A DNA stretch of 64,000 nucleotides from Mycobacterium haemophilum DSM 44634 (lineage in GTDB: Bacteria; Actinomycetota; Actinomycetes; Mycobacteriales; Mycobacteriaceae). Below, one piece after another: positions 25,803 through 38,172 of this stretch. Each line of letters opens with the position of its first letter. Position 1 is the first letter of the stretch. The notes under the pieces were generated by a model. The model saw nothing but the letters and a program-made list of their open reading frames with translations, searched no databases and was not told the origin of the DNA. Both the position numbers and the translations under genes were made by a program. The stretch spans positions 528,606 to 592,605 of the forward strand of contig NZ_CP011883.2 of the NCBI RefSeq assembly GCF_000340435.2, read 5' to 3'.

Positions 25803-28735
25803 CCGATCATCCGGCCAAACAGCTTCCGCAGATGCCGGTTTTTGCACGGATGGTGCACAAGCTCGCGGTGCCGATCGTCCTGTTCTGGATAGGACTTGTC
25901 GTCGTCCTCAGCGTCTTTGTCCCATCGCTGGACGTCGTCGGAAAAGAACACACGGTGTCAATGAGCCCCAACGATGCGCCGTCCATGCAGGCGATGAAGC
26001 GGGCCGGCCAAGTGTTCAACGAGTTCAACACCGACAGCACGATCATGATCGTCCTGGAAGGCGATAAACCGCTTGGCGATGACGCCCACCACTATTACGA
26101 CGGGCTGATCCGGAAGCTCTTGGCGGATAAGAAGCACGTGCAGCATGTCCAGGACTTTTGGGGGGACCCGCTGACGGCGGCCGGGTCGCAAAGCTCGGAC
26201 GGCAAGGCGGCCTATGTGCAGGTGTATTTGGCCGGTAACCAGGGCGAGAGTTTAGCCAACGAGTCCGTCGAGGCGGTCCAACATGTCGTGGACGGCTCAC
26301 CGGCGCCGCCGGGCGTCAAGGCCTACGTGACCGGCGCTGCGGCGCTGACTGCCGATCAGTCGACGGCGGGTGAGAAGGGGGTCCAACGGGTCACGATGAT
26401 CACCTTCCTGGTGATCATCGTGATGTTGCTTTTTGTCTACCGTTCCATTGTTCAGGTGATCTTGACCCTCGTGATGGTGGGGATTGAGCTCATGGCGGCC
26501 CGGCAAGTTGTCGCTTTCCTGGCTTATAACAACATCATTGGACTATCAACCTTCGCGGTTAATCTGCTCGTACTGATGGCCATCGCGGCGGGAACGGACT
26601 ATGCGATATTCGTCCTTGGGCGATATCAAGAGGCACGCACTCGCGGTGAGGACCGGGAAAAAGCCTTCTACACCATGTTCCATGGAACCGCGCACGTTGT
26701 CATTGGCTCGGGTCTGACCATCGCCGGTGCGATGTATTGCCTCAGCTTCACCCGGTTGCCCTATTTCCAGACGCTCGGCGTGCCCTGCGCCGTGGGAATG
26801 CTGGTTGCCGTGATCGCCGCGATCACGCTGGGTCCGGCTGTCCTGACTATCGGCAGTTTCTTCCATCTATTCGATCCCAAACGGAAGATGAGGACCCGCG
26901 GATGGCGACGGGTGGGCACCGCCATCGTCCGTTGGCCTGGGCCGGTTCTGGCTGTGTCGGTCGCGATTGCTCTTATCGGGTTGCTCGCCTTGCCCGGCTA
27001 CAAGACCAATTACGACGGTCGCAGGTATTTGCCTGCCAGCACCAAGGCGAACATCGGATATGCCGCCGCGGACCGGCACTTTTCCCAGGCCCGGATGAAT
27101 CCGGAATTGCTCATGATCGAGACCGACCACGATATGCGTAATCCGGCCAATATGCTGGTGCTGGACCGGATCGCCAGGGGTGTTTTCCATATCCCCGGTG
27201 TGGCGCGTGTCCAGGCGATAACCAGACCGCTGGGAACGCCGATCGAGCATACGTCCATACCGTTTCAGATCAGCATGCAAAACACGACGCAGGTCGAGAA
27301 CCAGCAGTATCTACATGAGCGCATGGCGGACATGCTTAAACAGGCCGACGCGATGCAGCAGTCTATTGACACGATGCAGCGCATGTATGACATCACATCG
27401 AAGATCGCCGCGACCACCCACCACATGGACAGTCTTACCCATGAAATGGTCGCCGTTACCAGCGAATTGCGCGATCACATCGCTGATTTCGATGATTTCT
27501 GGCGTCCGATTCGTAGCTACTTCTACTGGGAAAGGCATTGCTTCGACGTTCCGCTCTGTTGGTCGTTGCGATCGATATTCGACGCCCTAGATGGATTGGA
27601 TCAGATCACCGAAAAGTTCGTGGCTCTCACCGGCGACATAGACGAGCTGGATCGGTTAATGCCGCAGATGCTCGCCCAAATGCCGCCGATGATCGCGACC
27701 ATGACGACGATGAAGACCATGATGCTGACGATGCACAGCTCGATGTCGTCCTTGTATGACCAGATGGACGTGATGAGCCAAAATTCAACGGCGATGGGCA
27801 AGGCTTTCGACGCCGCCCGCAACGACGACTCCTTCTATATCCCGCCGGAGGTCTTCGACAACCCCGATTTCAAGCGCGGCCTGAAGATGTTTCTCTCGCC
27901 GGACGGGCACGCGGCCCGCTTCATCATTTCCCATGAAGGGGATCCCGCTACCCCCGAAGGCATTTCGCACGTCGATCCGATCAAGAGCGCGGCGAAGGAA
28001 GCCATCAAAGGGACACCGCTGGAGGGCGCCAAAATTTACCTTGCCGGCACTGCCTCGGTATACAAGGACATGCGCGATGGGTCCAAGTACGACCTGCTAA
28101 TCGCGGGAATAGCTGCGGCCAGCCTCATCTTGATCATCATGTTGATCATTACCCGAAGCCTGGTGGCCGCGATCACCATTGTGGGAACTGTGCTGCTTTC
28201 GTTGGGTGCGTCTTTTGGACTGTCCGTCCTCGTCTGGCAGGACATTATCGGCTTCGAATTGCACTGGATGGTGCTTGCGATGTCCGTCATCCTGCTCTTA
28301 GCGGTGGGATCGGACTACAACCTGCTGCTAGTTTCCCGCTTTAAAGAGGAAATCCATGCCGGATTGAAGACCGGAATTGTTCGCTCGATGGCCGGCACCG
28401 GGGCTGTGGTGACGTCCGCGGGTCTGGTGTTCGCCGCCACCATGGCGTCGTTCATCTTCAGCGATTTGAAGGTCATCGGGCAGGTTGGTACCACCATCGG
28501 CCTGGGTCTTTTGTTCGACACACTGATCGTGCGCTCGTTCATGATGCCCTCGATCGCCGCCCTGCTGGGACGTTGGTTCTGGTGGCCGCAGCAGGTCCGC
28601 ACTCGGCCAGCGAGTCAACTGCTCCGACCGTACGGACCCCGTCCGGTGGTTCGTGCACTGCTGCTGCCCAGGGATGGGAAAGCGGCCGACGCCGCAGACA
28701 CCGATCGGTTCTCGGTAACCACACCGCACTACTGA
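25799..28735 (+). CDS. Second MmpL transporter (MmpL4/MmpL5 clade)
   Basis: A 978-residue RND-type exporter, a paralogue of MmpL4 in this window with the same layout: 12 membrane helices, two periplasmic loops, and a helical hairpin in loop 2 (about 495-575, YLHERMADMLKQADAMQQSI onward). Relay motifs: AIAAGTDYAIFVLGRYQEAR and LAVGSDYNLLLVSRFKEE. Shared block ADFDDFWRPIRSYFYWERHC. The clade exports siderophores and, for MmpL5, bedaquiline-type drugs; the substrate here is inferred only. The tail after RWFWWPQQVRTRP extends further than in MmpL4. It is intact and co-transcribed with its mmpS. Confidence 0.93.
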   Translation: MTDHPAKQLPQMPVFARMVHKLAVPIVLFWIGLVVVLSVFVPSLDVVGKEHTVSMSPNDAPSMQAMKRAGQVFNEFNTDSTIMIVLEGDKPLGDDAHHYYDGLIRKLLADKKHVQHVQDFWGDPLTAAGSQSSDGKAAYVQVYLAGNQGESLANESVEAVQHVVDGSPAPPGVKAYVTGAAALTADQSTAGEKGVQRVTMITFLVIIVMLLFVYRSIVQVILTLVMVGIELMAARQVVAFLAYNNIIGLSTFAVNLLVLMAIAAGTDYAIFVLGRYQEARTRGEDREKAFYTMFHGTAHVVIGSGLTIAGAMYCLSFTRLPYFQTLGVPCAVGMLVAVIAAITLGPAVLTIGSFFHLFDPKRKMRTRGWRRVGTAIVRWPGPVLAVSVAIALIGLLALPGYKTNYDGRRYLPASTKANIGYAAADRHFSQARMNPELLMIETDHDMRNPANMLVLDRIARGVFHIPGVARVQAITRPLGTPIEHTSIPFQISMQNTTQVENQQYLHERMADMLKQADAMQQSIDTMQRMYDITSKIAATTHHMDSLTHEMVAVTSELRDHIADFDDFWRPIRSYFYWERHCFDVPLCWSLRSIFDALDGLDQITEKFVALTGDIDELDRLMPQMLAQMPPMIATMTTMKTMMLTMHSSMSSLYDQMDVMSQNSTAMGKAFDAARNDDSFYIPPEVFDNPDFKRGLKMFLSPDGHAARFIISHEGDPATPEGISHVDPIKSAAKEAIKGTPLEGAKIYLAGTASVYKDMRDGSKYDLLIAGIAAASLILIIMLIITRSLVAAITIVGTVLLSLGASFGLSVLVWQDIIGFELHWMVLAMSVILLLAVGSDYNLLLVSRFKEEIHAGLKTGIVRSMAGTGAVVTSAGLVFAATMASFIFSDLKVIGQVGTTIGLGLLFDTLIVRSFMMPSIAALLGRWFWWPQQVRTRPASQLLRPYGPRPVVRALLLPRDGKAADAADTDRFSVTTPHY

Positions 28736-28759
28736 CGGCGAGTGCGGCTAACAATCATG

Positions 28760-29089
28760 TCAGCTGGTCAACCGCACGGTGTTGCGGATGATGTCGCTCA
28801 GCTCGTGCAGCGGCGCCCCGCACGTCAGACAGTATGCGCCCGGGTGGCGAGTCAGTTTGCTGACCTGCCGCAGCACGTCGAGCCGCAGGCTGCGCACGCA
28901 GCCGATGCACAAGATGTCGACGATGTTTCCGCCCGGGTCCAGGTTCGGATTGCTGCATTCATCTACGGCGTGTCGGTGCACGATATGGGTGGCCGGGTGG
29001 GTGCAGCCCACTTCGGATTGGCAGGTGAACTGATGCCAATCGAGGGACGCAAGCGTGTCGGGGATCTCGTTACCAGGTGCTTGGCTCAT
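28760..29089 (-). CDS. Small Cys-rich, probably zinc-binding protein
   Basis: A 109-residue protein with six Cys in a spaced pattern: FTCQSEVGC, then CTHPATHIVHRHAVDEC, ILCIGCVRSL and YCLTCGAPLHEL. The two CxxC knuckles plus nearby His suggest a zinc ribbon. Similar small proteins are common in mycobacteria, function unknown. The ATG at 29089 (MSQAPGNEIPDTLASLDWHQ) is preferred, since upstream sequence is out of character. It converges on the second mmpL with 24 bases between the stops. Confidence 0.7.
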   Translation of the reverse strand: MSQAPGNEIPDTLASLDWHQFTCQSEVGCTHPATHIVHRHAVDECSNPNLDPGGNIVDILCIGCVRSLRLDVLRQVSKLTRHPGAYCLTCGAPLHELSDIIRNTVRLTS

Positions 29090-29364
29090 GCGACGAACTT
29101 TGTCTCGCCCGCATCGAGATGCGTCAGCGCGGAGCCGGTCGTGATTCCATAACCGATGACTGTGATGAGCATGATCTAAGTCCTGGTGGTGAGCAGTTCG
29201 GCAAGCGGACCATGGCGTGATAAACGCCACTTTTCCCTGCTGGCCTGGCGGGCGCAATCCGCCGAATGGCTTATAAAGGGATGATTGCGTTGTCCTCCAA
29301 TTGGGGGACAAGACGGATCGGTCCGACTCGGCGGGCGCAGCGCGAAGTCGCGACTAGCACAGGG

Positions 29365-29823
29365 CTACGGCCAGTTCCACACCGACATGTCTCCGGGTGG
29401 GTATTGGTTGCAAACCTCGGTGGCTTTGGCGACAACGCCCTTGTTGTGGAAGAAGATCTTCGCCCAGTTTCCCCAATGTGTGGCCATTTGCTCGTAGTAG
29501 ACGTTCGTGGCGGTGTCCTCGGAGTACTGCCTGCGGTCGGCGGGGCTCAAGGAATAGAACCAATGGATACGGTTGATCGCGGCCTGCTGGATGTCAGCCG
29601 GCCTGTTGTGCATATCGATCATGTATCGCTGGTAGTAGATCGGGCTGGTATCCCTGGCGGCCGCCAAATACTGCTCTGCATCGCAGCTGGTGGCGATCTG
29701 CCTGCGGGGGATCGGAAAGTCCTCCGTGGAATCAGCCACGGCGGTCTTCGGGAAGGTCGCAGTGGTGATACCGAGAGCGAGAAAAACAGCGCCTGCACGC
29801 AGGCCGGTGCTCAGCCGAGACAT
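29365..29823 (-). CDS. Secreted siderophore-export factor, Rv0455c homologue
   Basis: A 152-residue secreted protein: signal peptide at 1-30 (LRAGAVFLALGITTATF, then KTAVADS), and a compact helical domain with two Cys (ATSCDAEQYLAAARD and ATEVCNQYPPGDMSVWNWP) that can form one disulfide. M. tuberculosis Rv0455c is needed for siderophore secretion together with MmpL4/MmpS4 and MmpL5/MmpS5. Here it lies next to two MmpS-MmpL pairs, which fits that role. The DUF (YYQRYMIDMHNRPADIQQAA) is well kept, and the gene is full length. Confidence 0.93.
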   Translation of the reverse strand: MSRLSTGLRAGAVFLALGITTATFPKTAVADSTEDFPIPRRQIATSCDAEQYLAAARDTSPIYYQRYMIDMHNRPADIQQAAINRIHWFYSLSPADRRQYSEDTATNVYYEQMATHWGNWAKIFFHNKGVVAKATEVCNQYPPGDMSVWNWP

Positions 29824-29889
29824 GGTGATTACCGTAACACTTTCGGGGCCTCGAAGAGTGCCCTGTTGCCAGATTAGTAGCCTGTCTCA

Positions 29890-30816
29890 CTAGCCATCGC
29901 CATCAGGAACGATGACGTGTGAGGGGTCCGGCCGTAGCTCGGGTGGGGCCTGGCTGTAATCGCCGAACGGGCCGTCACGGCGTGCGACCGCGGCCCGCAC
30001 CCCCTGGGTTTGCGCGGTGCGGATGAAGTCGAGCGCGTCGGGGGTGTTGCGCATCAGGCCGTCCAGTATGCCGCCCAGCATCTGGGTCGACGCCAGACCC
30101 ATGTTCTCGTAGGCCTGGTTCACGATCAGCTTCTGCGCCTGCAACTGCGACAATGGGATTCGTGCCAGCTCGGCGGCGATCTCGGCGACGCGAGCTTCGA
30201 GGCGTTCGAACGGCACCGATTCGTTGATCAGCTCGACGTCGGCGGCCTGGACGCCGGTCAACGGTCGGCCCGTCAGCGAGTGCCACTTGACCTTGGCAAG
30301 GCTGAGCCGGTATAGCCACATGCCGGTCAGATAGGTCCCCCACATCCGGCTATACGGGGTCCCGATCACTGCGTCGTTGCTGGCGATGACGATGTCGGCG
30401 CACAGCGCGTAGTCGCTGGCCCCGCCGACGCACCAGCCGTGCACCTGCGCGATCACCGGCTTCGAGGCCCGCCAGATGGCCATGAACTTCTGCGTCGGCC
30501 CAGTCTCGCGACCGGTAACCATCGCGAAATCCTTGCCCGGATCCCACTGCCCGTCGGTCATCATGGCATCGCCCCACTGCTGGAATCCGCCGCCGAAGTC
30601 ATAGCCGCCGGAAAAGGCCCGGCCGGCGCCGCGCAACACGATGACTTTGATGTGTTGGTCCCGCTCGGCCAGCCCGACGGCGGCCTCAATCTCGTCGGGC
30701 ATAGGCGGGACGATGGTATTGAGGTGCTCCGGACGGTTCAACGTGATGGTGGCGACCGGACCGGTGGTCGTATACAGCAGGGTCTCGAAATTGGCCCCGG
30801 ATTCGGCTTTAGTCAT
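29890..30816 (-). CDS. echA2: Enoyl-CoA hydratase/isomerase family protein EchA2
   Basis: A 308-residue crotonase-fold protein. The CoA-binding and oxyanion-hole region reads VLRGAGRAFSGGYDFGGG near residue 70, and the second oxyanion strand IAQVHGWCVGGASDYALCAD near 130. The usual catalytic Glu pair is not obvious, so the reaction (hydratase, isomerase or other) is uncertain. The ATG at 30816 (MTKAESGANFETLLY) gives nearly the M. tuberculosis EchA2 (Rv0456c) length; an upstream TTG-type start at 30855 is less likely. Confidence 0.9.
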   Translation of the reverse strand: MTKAESGANFETLLYTTTGPVATITLNRPEHLNTIVPPMPDEIEAAVGLAERDQHIKVIVLRGAGRAFSGGYDFGGGFQQWGDAMMTDGQWDPGKDFAMVTGRETGPTQKFMAIWRASKPVIAQVHGWCVGGASDYALCADIVIASNDAVIGTPYSRMWGTYLTGMWLYRLSLAKVKWHSLTGRPLTGVQAADVELINESVPFERLEARVAEIAAELARIPLSQLQAQKLIVNQAYENMGLASTQMLGGILDGLMRNTPDALDFIRTAQTQGVRAAVARRDGPFGDYSQAPPELRPDPSHVIVPDGDG

Positions 30817-30902
30817 AGCAGCAGCGAAGTCACTTCTGGCTTGCTGGTCAAGCACTTAGTGGGCCAATGGGTTTCAACCCAGGCCTGACGTTCGAGTGAT
30901 GA

Positions 30903-31334
30903 TCACGCGTATCCGCAGCCAGGATCGTGGGCGTCCCTGGACAGCGGGCTGCCTGCTGGGTTGATGTACACGATCTGCATGAGCACCGGAGTGGGTCCCA
31001 GGTTGCGACCGATGTGAGCATGGTCGGGGCCGCTGGGTTCGGTGATCGCATCGCCTGGACCATAGATACCGTCGATACTGCAGTCGGCGAGGTTATGGGT
31101 GAGCGTGCCCTGTCTGATGACGCCGAAGAGGTTGCCGTCGTGCCAATGCCAGCCGGTGCTGCCGCCGGGGGCGATCGTGATCTCACGCAGGACACGGTCC
31201 TGGCCATTGAGCGTGGTCTGCGACAACACCACAGCGCTCACCCCTTGGCCAGGTGTCGCGGACGCGATAGGCGGGAACGCCGCCGCCGACAGAGTCGCGA
31301 TCGCCGCAAGGGCCAGTCGAGACAGGATGTTCAT
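30903..31334 (-). CDS. Secreted cupin-domain protein
   Basis: 143 residues with a Sec signal peptide (MNILSRLALAAIATLSAAAF, cleavage near ASA-TPG) and one cupin barrel: ITIAPGGSTGWHWHDGNLFG holds the HxH metal ligands, and GDAITEPSGPDHAHIGRN the second-motif His. A metal-binding secreted cupin; substrate unknown. The ATG at 31334 is preferred over 31352 because it starts the signal peptide cleanly. It lies 45 bases downstream of the peptidase gene, perhaps one transcript. I recall no such gene here in M. tuberculosis. Confidence 0.85.
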   Translation of the reverse strand: MNILSRLALAAIATLSAAAFPPIASATPGQGVSAVVLSQTTLNGQDRVLREITIAPGGSTGWHWHDGNLFGVIRQGTLTHNLADCSIDGIYGPGDAITEPSGPDHAHIGRNLGPTPVLMQIVYINPAGSPLSRDAHDPGCGYA

Positions 31335-31379
31335 AGTCGGCCACTCTTTCACACGCCTGCGTGCCCAACGTGCTGGCCG

Positions 31380-33434
31380 TTAGCCACCCAGCATGTGATG
31401 CAGGAACGAGTAACTCACCGCCGCCTTGAACGCGGCCTGCTCGTTGTCGGCCGCGCCGGCGTGCCCGCCCTCGATGTTTTCGTAATACCAAACCCGGTGG
31501 CCGGCGGCCTGCAGGGCCGCGGTCATCTTGCGGGCATGGCCGGGATGCACCCGGTCGTCGCGGGTAGAGGTGGTGAACAGCACTGGCGGATACTGGCGGG
31601 TAGCCGAAATATTCTGGTACGGAGAGTATTCGGCGATGAACTCCCAGTCGTCGGGGTTGTCGGGGTCGCCGTACTCGGCCACCCAGGAAGCGCCGGCCAA
31701 CAGTCGGTGGTAACGGCGCATGTCCAGCAGCGGCACGTCACAGACCAGGGCGCCGAACTTTTCTGGGTATTTGGTCAGCATAATGCCCATCAGCAGCCCG
31801 CCGTTGCTGCCGCCGCGTGCGCCGAGCTGCTCGACGCCTGCGATACCGCGGTTCACCAAATCGGTTGCCACCGCGACGAAGTCCTCGGCCACCTTGTGTC
31901 GGCCCTCGCGCATCGCCTGCGTGTGCCAGCTGGGCCCATACTCACCGCCGCCGCGGATATTGGCTAGCACGTAGGTACCCCCGCGGGCCAGCCACAGCCG
32001 GCCGAGGACGCCCCCATATCCAGGTGTGCTGGATGACTCGAACCCGCCATAACCGCTGAGCAGTGTGGGCCCGGGGCATTCCGCGTTGCCGGGTGAAACC
32101 ACGAAGTACGGGATTGATGTGCCATCCTCTGATGGAACGAAATACTGTGCCACGATGATGTTTTCAGCGTCAAAGAACGCTGGCGCGGACTTGATTTGAT
32201 CCAGTTGTCCGTCGCACGCACCGCGGATCAGTCGGGAGGGTGTGTCGAATCCGCTGGAGTCGAGAAAAAACTCGTCGCCGTGATCGTCCGCGGCGACGAT
32301 GACGGTGTTGGTCGCGGCCGGGATACCTGCCAATGGTTCGCGCTGCCAGCTACCTGGCGTAACGATCTCGACGCGGCTGGCCACGTCGGCGAGCGTGACG
32401 ATCAAAAGCCGGTCGCGGATCCACGCATAGTGGTTGAGCGCGGTGTGCTCGTCAGGCTCGAACACCACGCGCAGTTCTGCTGTGCCGGCCAGAAATTCGT
32501 CATAGTTAGCGGCCAGCAGAGAGCCCGCGGGGTAGGTGTTGGTGCCGAAAGTCCAATCGGTGCGCGGCTCGATCAACAGCCAATCGCGATGGATCGACGC
32601 GCCCGCATCGGTGGGTTTGTCGATGCGAAGCAGCTCCGAGCCGCGCAGTTCGTAGAGCTCGTCGTTCCAGAAGTCGAGCGCTCGTCCCAGGAAGGTGCGT
32701 TCGAAGCCCGGTGTGCGATCCACTGACGCAAAGACCCGGACATCAGAGCTAACCCCCTCGAAGACGGTCTCTGCGTCGGCCAACGGCGTGCCGCGACGCC
32801 ATCGCTTGATCACTCGCGGATAACCGGACTCGGTGAGCGAGTCAGCACCAAAGTCAGTGCCCACCAACACGGTATCCGGGTCGGCCCAGGCGACCTCTGA
32901 CTTGGCCTCCGGTAGTTCGAACCCGTCGGCAACGAATTCGCGTGTCAGCATGTCAAATTCACGCACGATAGACGCATCCGCGCCGCCTCGAGAGAGGCTG
33001 ATCAGCGCACGCGTGTGGTCAGGTTCGATGACGCCGGCACCAGCCCACACCCATTTTTGGTCGTCAATTCGCCCTAGTTCATCGATATCGATCAGCACGT
33101 CCCACTCGGGGGAGTCGGTGCGGTAACTCGCGAGCGTGGTGCGCCGCCACAGCCCGCGGGGGTTGGTGGCATCGCGCCAGAAGTTGTAGAGGTACTCGCC
33201 GCGACGGTTCACGTACGGGATTCGGGTATCGGTGTCGAGCACCTCGAGCGCCTCGGTGCGCATCCGCTCGAACTCCGCGTCGCACAACTCGGCCAGTGTC
33301 GGTTCGTTGCGCGCGCGCACCCAATCCAGCGCCTTCACACCGGTGATCTCCTCGAGCCACAGATACGGGTCGTCGGGTGTGGGTGCCGCAGCGGTTCCAG
33401 AAGACAGGGAAGACATGGAGGACATGGAAGACAT
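31380..33434 (-). CDS. Prolyl oligopeptidase (S9A), Rv0457c homologue
   Basis: A 684-residue cytosolic serine peptidase. The N-terminal beta-propeller begins PDDPYLWLEEITGVKALDWV. The C-terminal hydrolase has the nucleophile elbow GARGGSNGGLLMG, the Asp in TTSTRDDRVHPGHARK and the His in NIEGGHAGAAD. It is close in size to M. tuberculosis Rv0457c (673 aa). The N-terminus shows a 9-base tandem repeat giving MSSMSSMSS; the first of these ATGs (33434) is taken as start, but any could serve. It is divergent from the aldehyde dehydrogenase with 57 bases between. Confidence 0.93.
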   Translation of the reverse strand: MSSMSSMSSLSSGTAAAPTPDDPYLWLEEITGVKALDWVRARNEPTLAELCDAEFERMRTEALEVLDTDTRIPYVNRRGEYLYNFWRDATNPRGLWRRTTLASYRTDSPEWDVLIDIDELGRIDDQKWVWAGAGVIEPDHTRALISLSRGGADASIVREFDMLTREFVADGFELPEAKSEVAWADPDTVLVGTDFGADSLTESGYPRVIKRWRRGTPLADAETVFEGVSSDVRVFASVDRTPGFERTFLGRALDFWNDELYELRGSELLRIDKPTDAGASIHRDWLLIEPRTDWTFGTNTYPAGSLLAANYDEFLAGTAELRVVFEPDEHTALNHYAWIRDRLLIVTLADVASRVEIVTPGSWQREPLAGIPAATNTVIVAADDHGDEFFLDSSGFDTPSRLIRGACDGQLDQIKSAPAFFDAENIIVAQYFVPSEDGTSIPYFVVSPGNAECPGPTLLSGYGGFESSSTPGYGGVLGRLWLARGGTYVLANIRGGGEYGPSWHTQAMREGRHKVAEDFVAVATDLVNRGIAGVEQLGARGGSNGGLLMGIMLTKYPEKFGALVCDVPLLDMRRYHRLLAGASWVAEYGDPDNPDDWEFIAEYSPYQNISATRQYPPVLFTTSTRDDRVHPGHARKMTAALQAAGHRVWYYENIEGGHAGAADNEQAAFKAAVSYSFLHHMLGG

Positions 33435-33491
33435 TGTGGCGTCGACGGTAGTGTGAGTTGTATTACATCGTTGGTATGAGGAGCTGAGCCG

Positions 33492-35026
<1,535 letters not shown>

Positions 35027-35027
<1 letters not shown>

Positions 35028-35527
35028 TGAGCGCGGCGTCGAGCGCTCCTCCCGGGGTGCTCATCACGGCGGCGGCCGCCGAGCTGCTGGTCCGGCTGCA
35101 GGACCGTCACGGTCCGGTGCTGTTCCACCAGTCCGGCGGCTGCTGCGACGGGTCGTCGCCGATGTGCTACCCGTGCGGGGACTTCCTCGTCGGTGACCGC
35201 GACGTCTTGCTGGGCGTGCTGGACGTCGGGACGGACGGGGTGCCCGTGTGGATCTCGGGTCCGCAGTATCTCGCCTGGAAGCACACCCAGCTGGTCATCG
35301 ACGTGGTCCCGGGCCGCGGCGGTGGGTTCAGTCTGGAGGCGCCGGAGGGCGTGCGGTTCCTCAGTCGCGGCCGGGTTTTCACCGACGCGGAGAAAGCGCT
35401 GTTACAGGCCACACCGGTCATCACCGGCAACGCCTACGCGGGTGGCGAACGGCCCTTAGTGCGTGGTCAGGTGGTGGACGTCGAGCACCCGGCCGCGCCG
35501 CGAACGTGCCGCACCGGTCATCGGTAA
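35027..35527 (+). CDS. DUF779 protein, Rv0459 homologue
   Basis: A 166-residue protein of the DUF779 family, with the Cys-rich block VLFHQSGGCCDGSSPMCYPC near residues 31-50 and PQYLAWKHTQLVIDVVPGRG. The family is nearly always next to an aldehyde dehydrogenase and in some bacteria is reported as an accessory to it; the Cys cluster could bind metal. It shares one base with the upstream stop, so it is translationally coupled. Confidence 0.88.
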
Positions 35528-35546
35528 CCGCAGTAAGGTCGTCACC

Positions 35547-35825
35547 GTGGTCCCCTTTCCGCGCCCCCGGCTGCTGGCCGGCGCGCTGCTGATCGGAAGC
35601 GCGGTCGGGCTGCTGACGGGGGTGGCGTGCACCGTGTTGGTTCATCAGCGGATCCGGCCCGACGTCGTCATTGCCCTGGTGGTCGGGATTCCCAGTGTGA
35701 CCGGTTTGCCGCTGATTCTGTTTTCCGGGCGTCGCTGGGTAACGACCCTGGGCGCGTTCATCCTCGCGTTGGCGCCAGGTTGGTTCGGGGTGCTCGTCGC
35801 TATCGAAGTGGCGTCTCGTGGCTGA
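35547..35825 (+). CDS. Small membrane protein, Rv0460 homologue
   Basis: 92 residues with three likely membrane helices (LLAGALLIGSAVGLLTGVAC, VVIALVVGIPSVTGLPLILF, TTLGAFILALAPGWFGVLVA). The GTG at 35547 has GTAAGG at 35533-35538 and removes an Arg-rich N-terminal part overlapping the DUF779 gene. It overlaps the next gene by eight bases. Function unknown. Confidence 0.8.
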   Translation: MVPFPRPRLLAGALLIGSAVGLLTGVACTVLVHQRIRPDVVIALVVGIPSVTGLPLILFSGRRWVTTLGAFILALAPGWFGVLVAIEVASRG

Positions 35826-36381
35826 CAAAGACGTCGACCAAGAGCGCGAGCCCAGTCCGGGAACTGAACCGTTCGTTCCGGATTTCGACACCGGCGAGGA
35901 GTCGGTCCCGTTTGTGCCCGATTTTTCCGATATTCATGACACCGGCGCGCAGCCGCTGCCACTGGTCATCGGGCCGGAGAAGTCCGACCCGGTCGTGGCT
36001 GGCGACGAGGACGTAGCGGCCGAGTCGGCTGCCGCGCCGGTCACGGTGCCCGGTCGGTACCAGTATCTAAAGTGGTGGAAGTTGGTTCTGGTGATCCTTG
36101 GTGTGTGGATCGCCGCCGCGGAGGTCGGGCTCAGCCTGTTTTATTGGTGGTATCACACGATCGACAAGACGGCGCCGGTATTTATGGTGCTGGTCTATGT
36201 CGTCGGGTGCACCGTGGCAGGCGTGCTGCTGGCGATGGTGCCCGGCAAGCCGCTGATCGCGGCATTGGCGCTTGCGGTGATGTCGGGGCCGTTTGCCTCC
36301 GTCGCCGCGGCGGCGCCCCTCTACGGCTACTACTACTGCGAACGGGTCGGCCACTGTGTGGTGGGCGTCATTCCGTACTGA
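35818..36381 (+). CDS. Membrane protein with acidic N-terminus, Rv0461 homologue
   Basis: 187 residues. The first roughly 75 are acidic and proline-rich with a repeated pattern (EPFVPDFDTGEESVPFVPDF), probably disordered and cytoplasmic. Three membrane helices follow (WKLVLVILGVWIAAAEVGLS, FMVLVYVVGCTVAGVLLAMV, LIAALALAVMSGPFASVAAA), and a short tail with two Cys (YYYCERVGHCVV). It starts at a GTG inside the end of the preceding gene. Function unknown. Confidence 0.85.
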   Translation: MADKDVDQEREPSPGTEPFVPDFDTGEESVPFVPDFSDIHDTGAQPLPLVIGPEKSDPVVAGDEDVAAESAAAPVTVPGRYQYLKWWKLVLVILGVWIAAAEVGLSLFYWWYHTIDKTAPVFMVLVYVVGCTVAGVLLAMVPGKPLIAALALAVMSGPFASVAAAAPLYGYYYCERVGHCVVGVIPY

Positions 36382-36419
36382 CGACCTGCCAGGTGTAGCC
36401 GGCCACTAGGGTAGTGGCC

Positions 36420-37823
<1,404 letters not shown>

Positions 37824-37862
37824 GCAGCAGTCACGGCTTTTGGGCGGCTGGAGGCAACCGGA

Positions 37863-38147
37863 TTGATCCGCAGCGACATCCCCGAGACCGTGGTGGGCGC
37901 CATCGGCGGGGTGGCCACCGGCTACGTGCTGTGGTTGGTGGCCATTTCGATCGGAGACAACACCACGACGGTCAGCCGGTGGAGCCTGATCGTGTTGATC
38001 CTGTCGGTCGTGCTGGCACTCTTCGCCGGGGCGTGCGGCTGGTGGCTGCGTCAACGCCGTAAGCCTGCCTGGGGGGCGTTCACTTTCGGCCTGCCGGTAC
38101 TTCCGGTGGTCCTGACGTTGGCTGTGCTGGCCAACCTCTATCTGTAA
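37863..38147 (+). CDS. Small membrane protein, Rv0463 homologue
   Basis: 94 residues with three predicted helices (TVVGAIGGVATGYVLWLVAI, WSLIVLILSVVLALFAGACG, LPVLPVVLTLAVLANLYL). The start is a TTG (37863), giving about the length of M. tuberculosis Rv0463; no better start is visible. It lies 39 bases after lpdC and faces Rv0464c. Function unknown. Confidence 0.75.
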   Translation: MIRSDIPETVVGAIGGVATGYVLWLVAISIGDNTTTVSRWSLIVLILSVVLALFAGACGWWLRQRRKPAWGAFTFGLPVLPVVLTLAVLANLYL

Positions 38148-38172
38148 GGACAAGCGGAGTACCTATTAAGGT

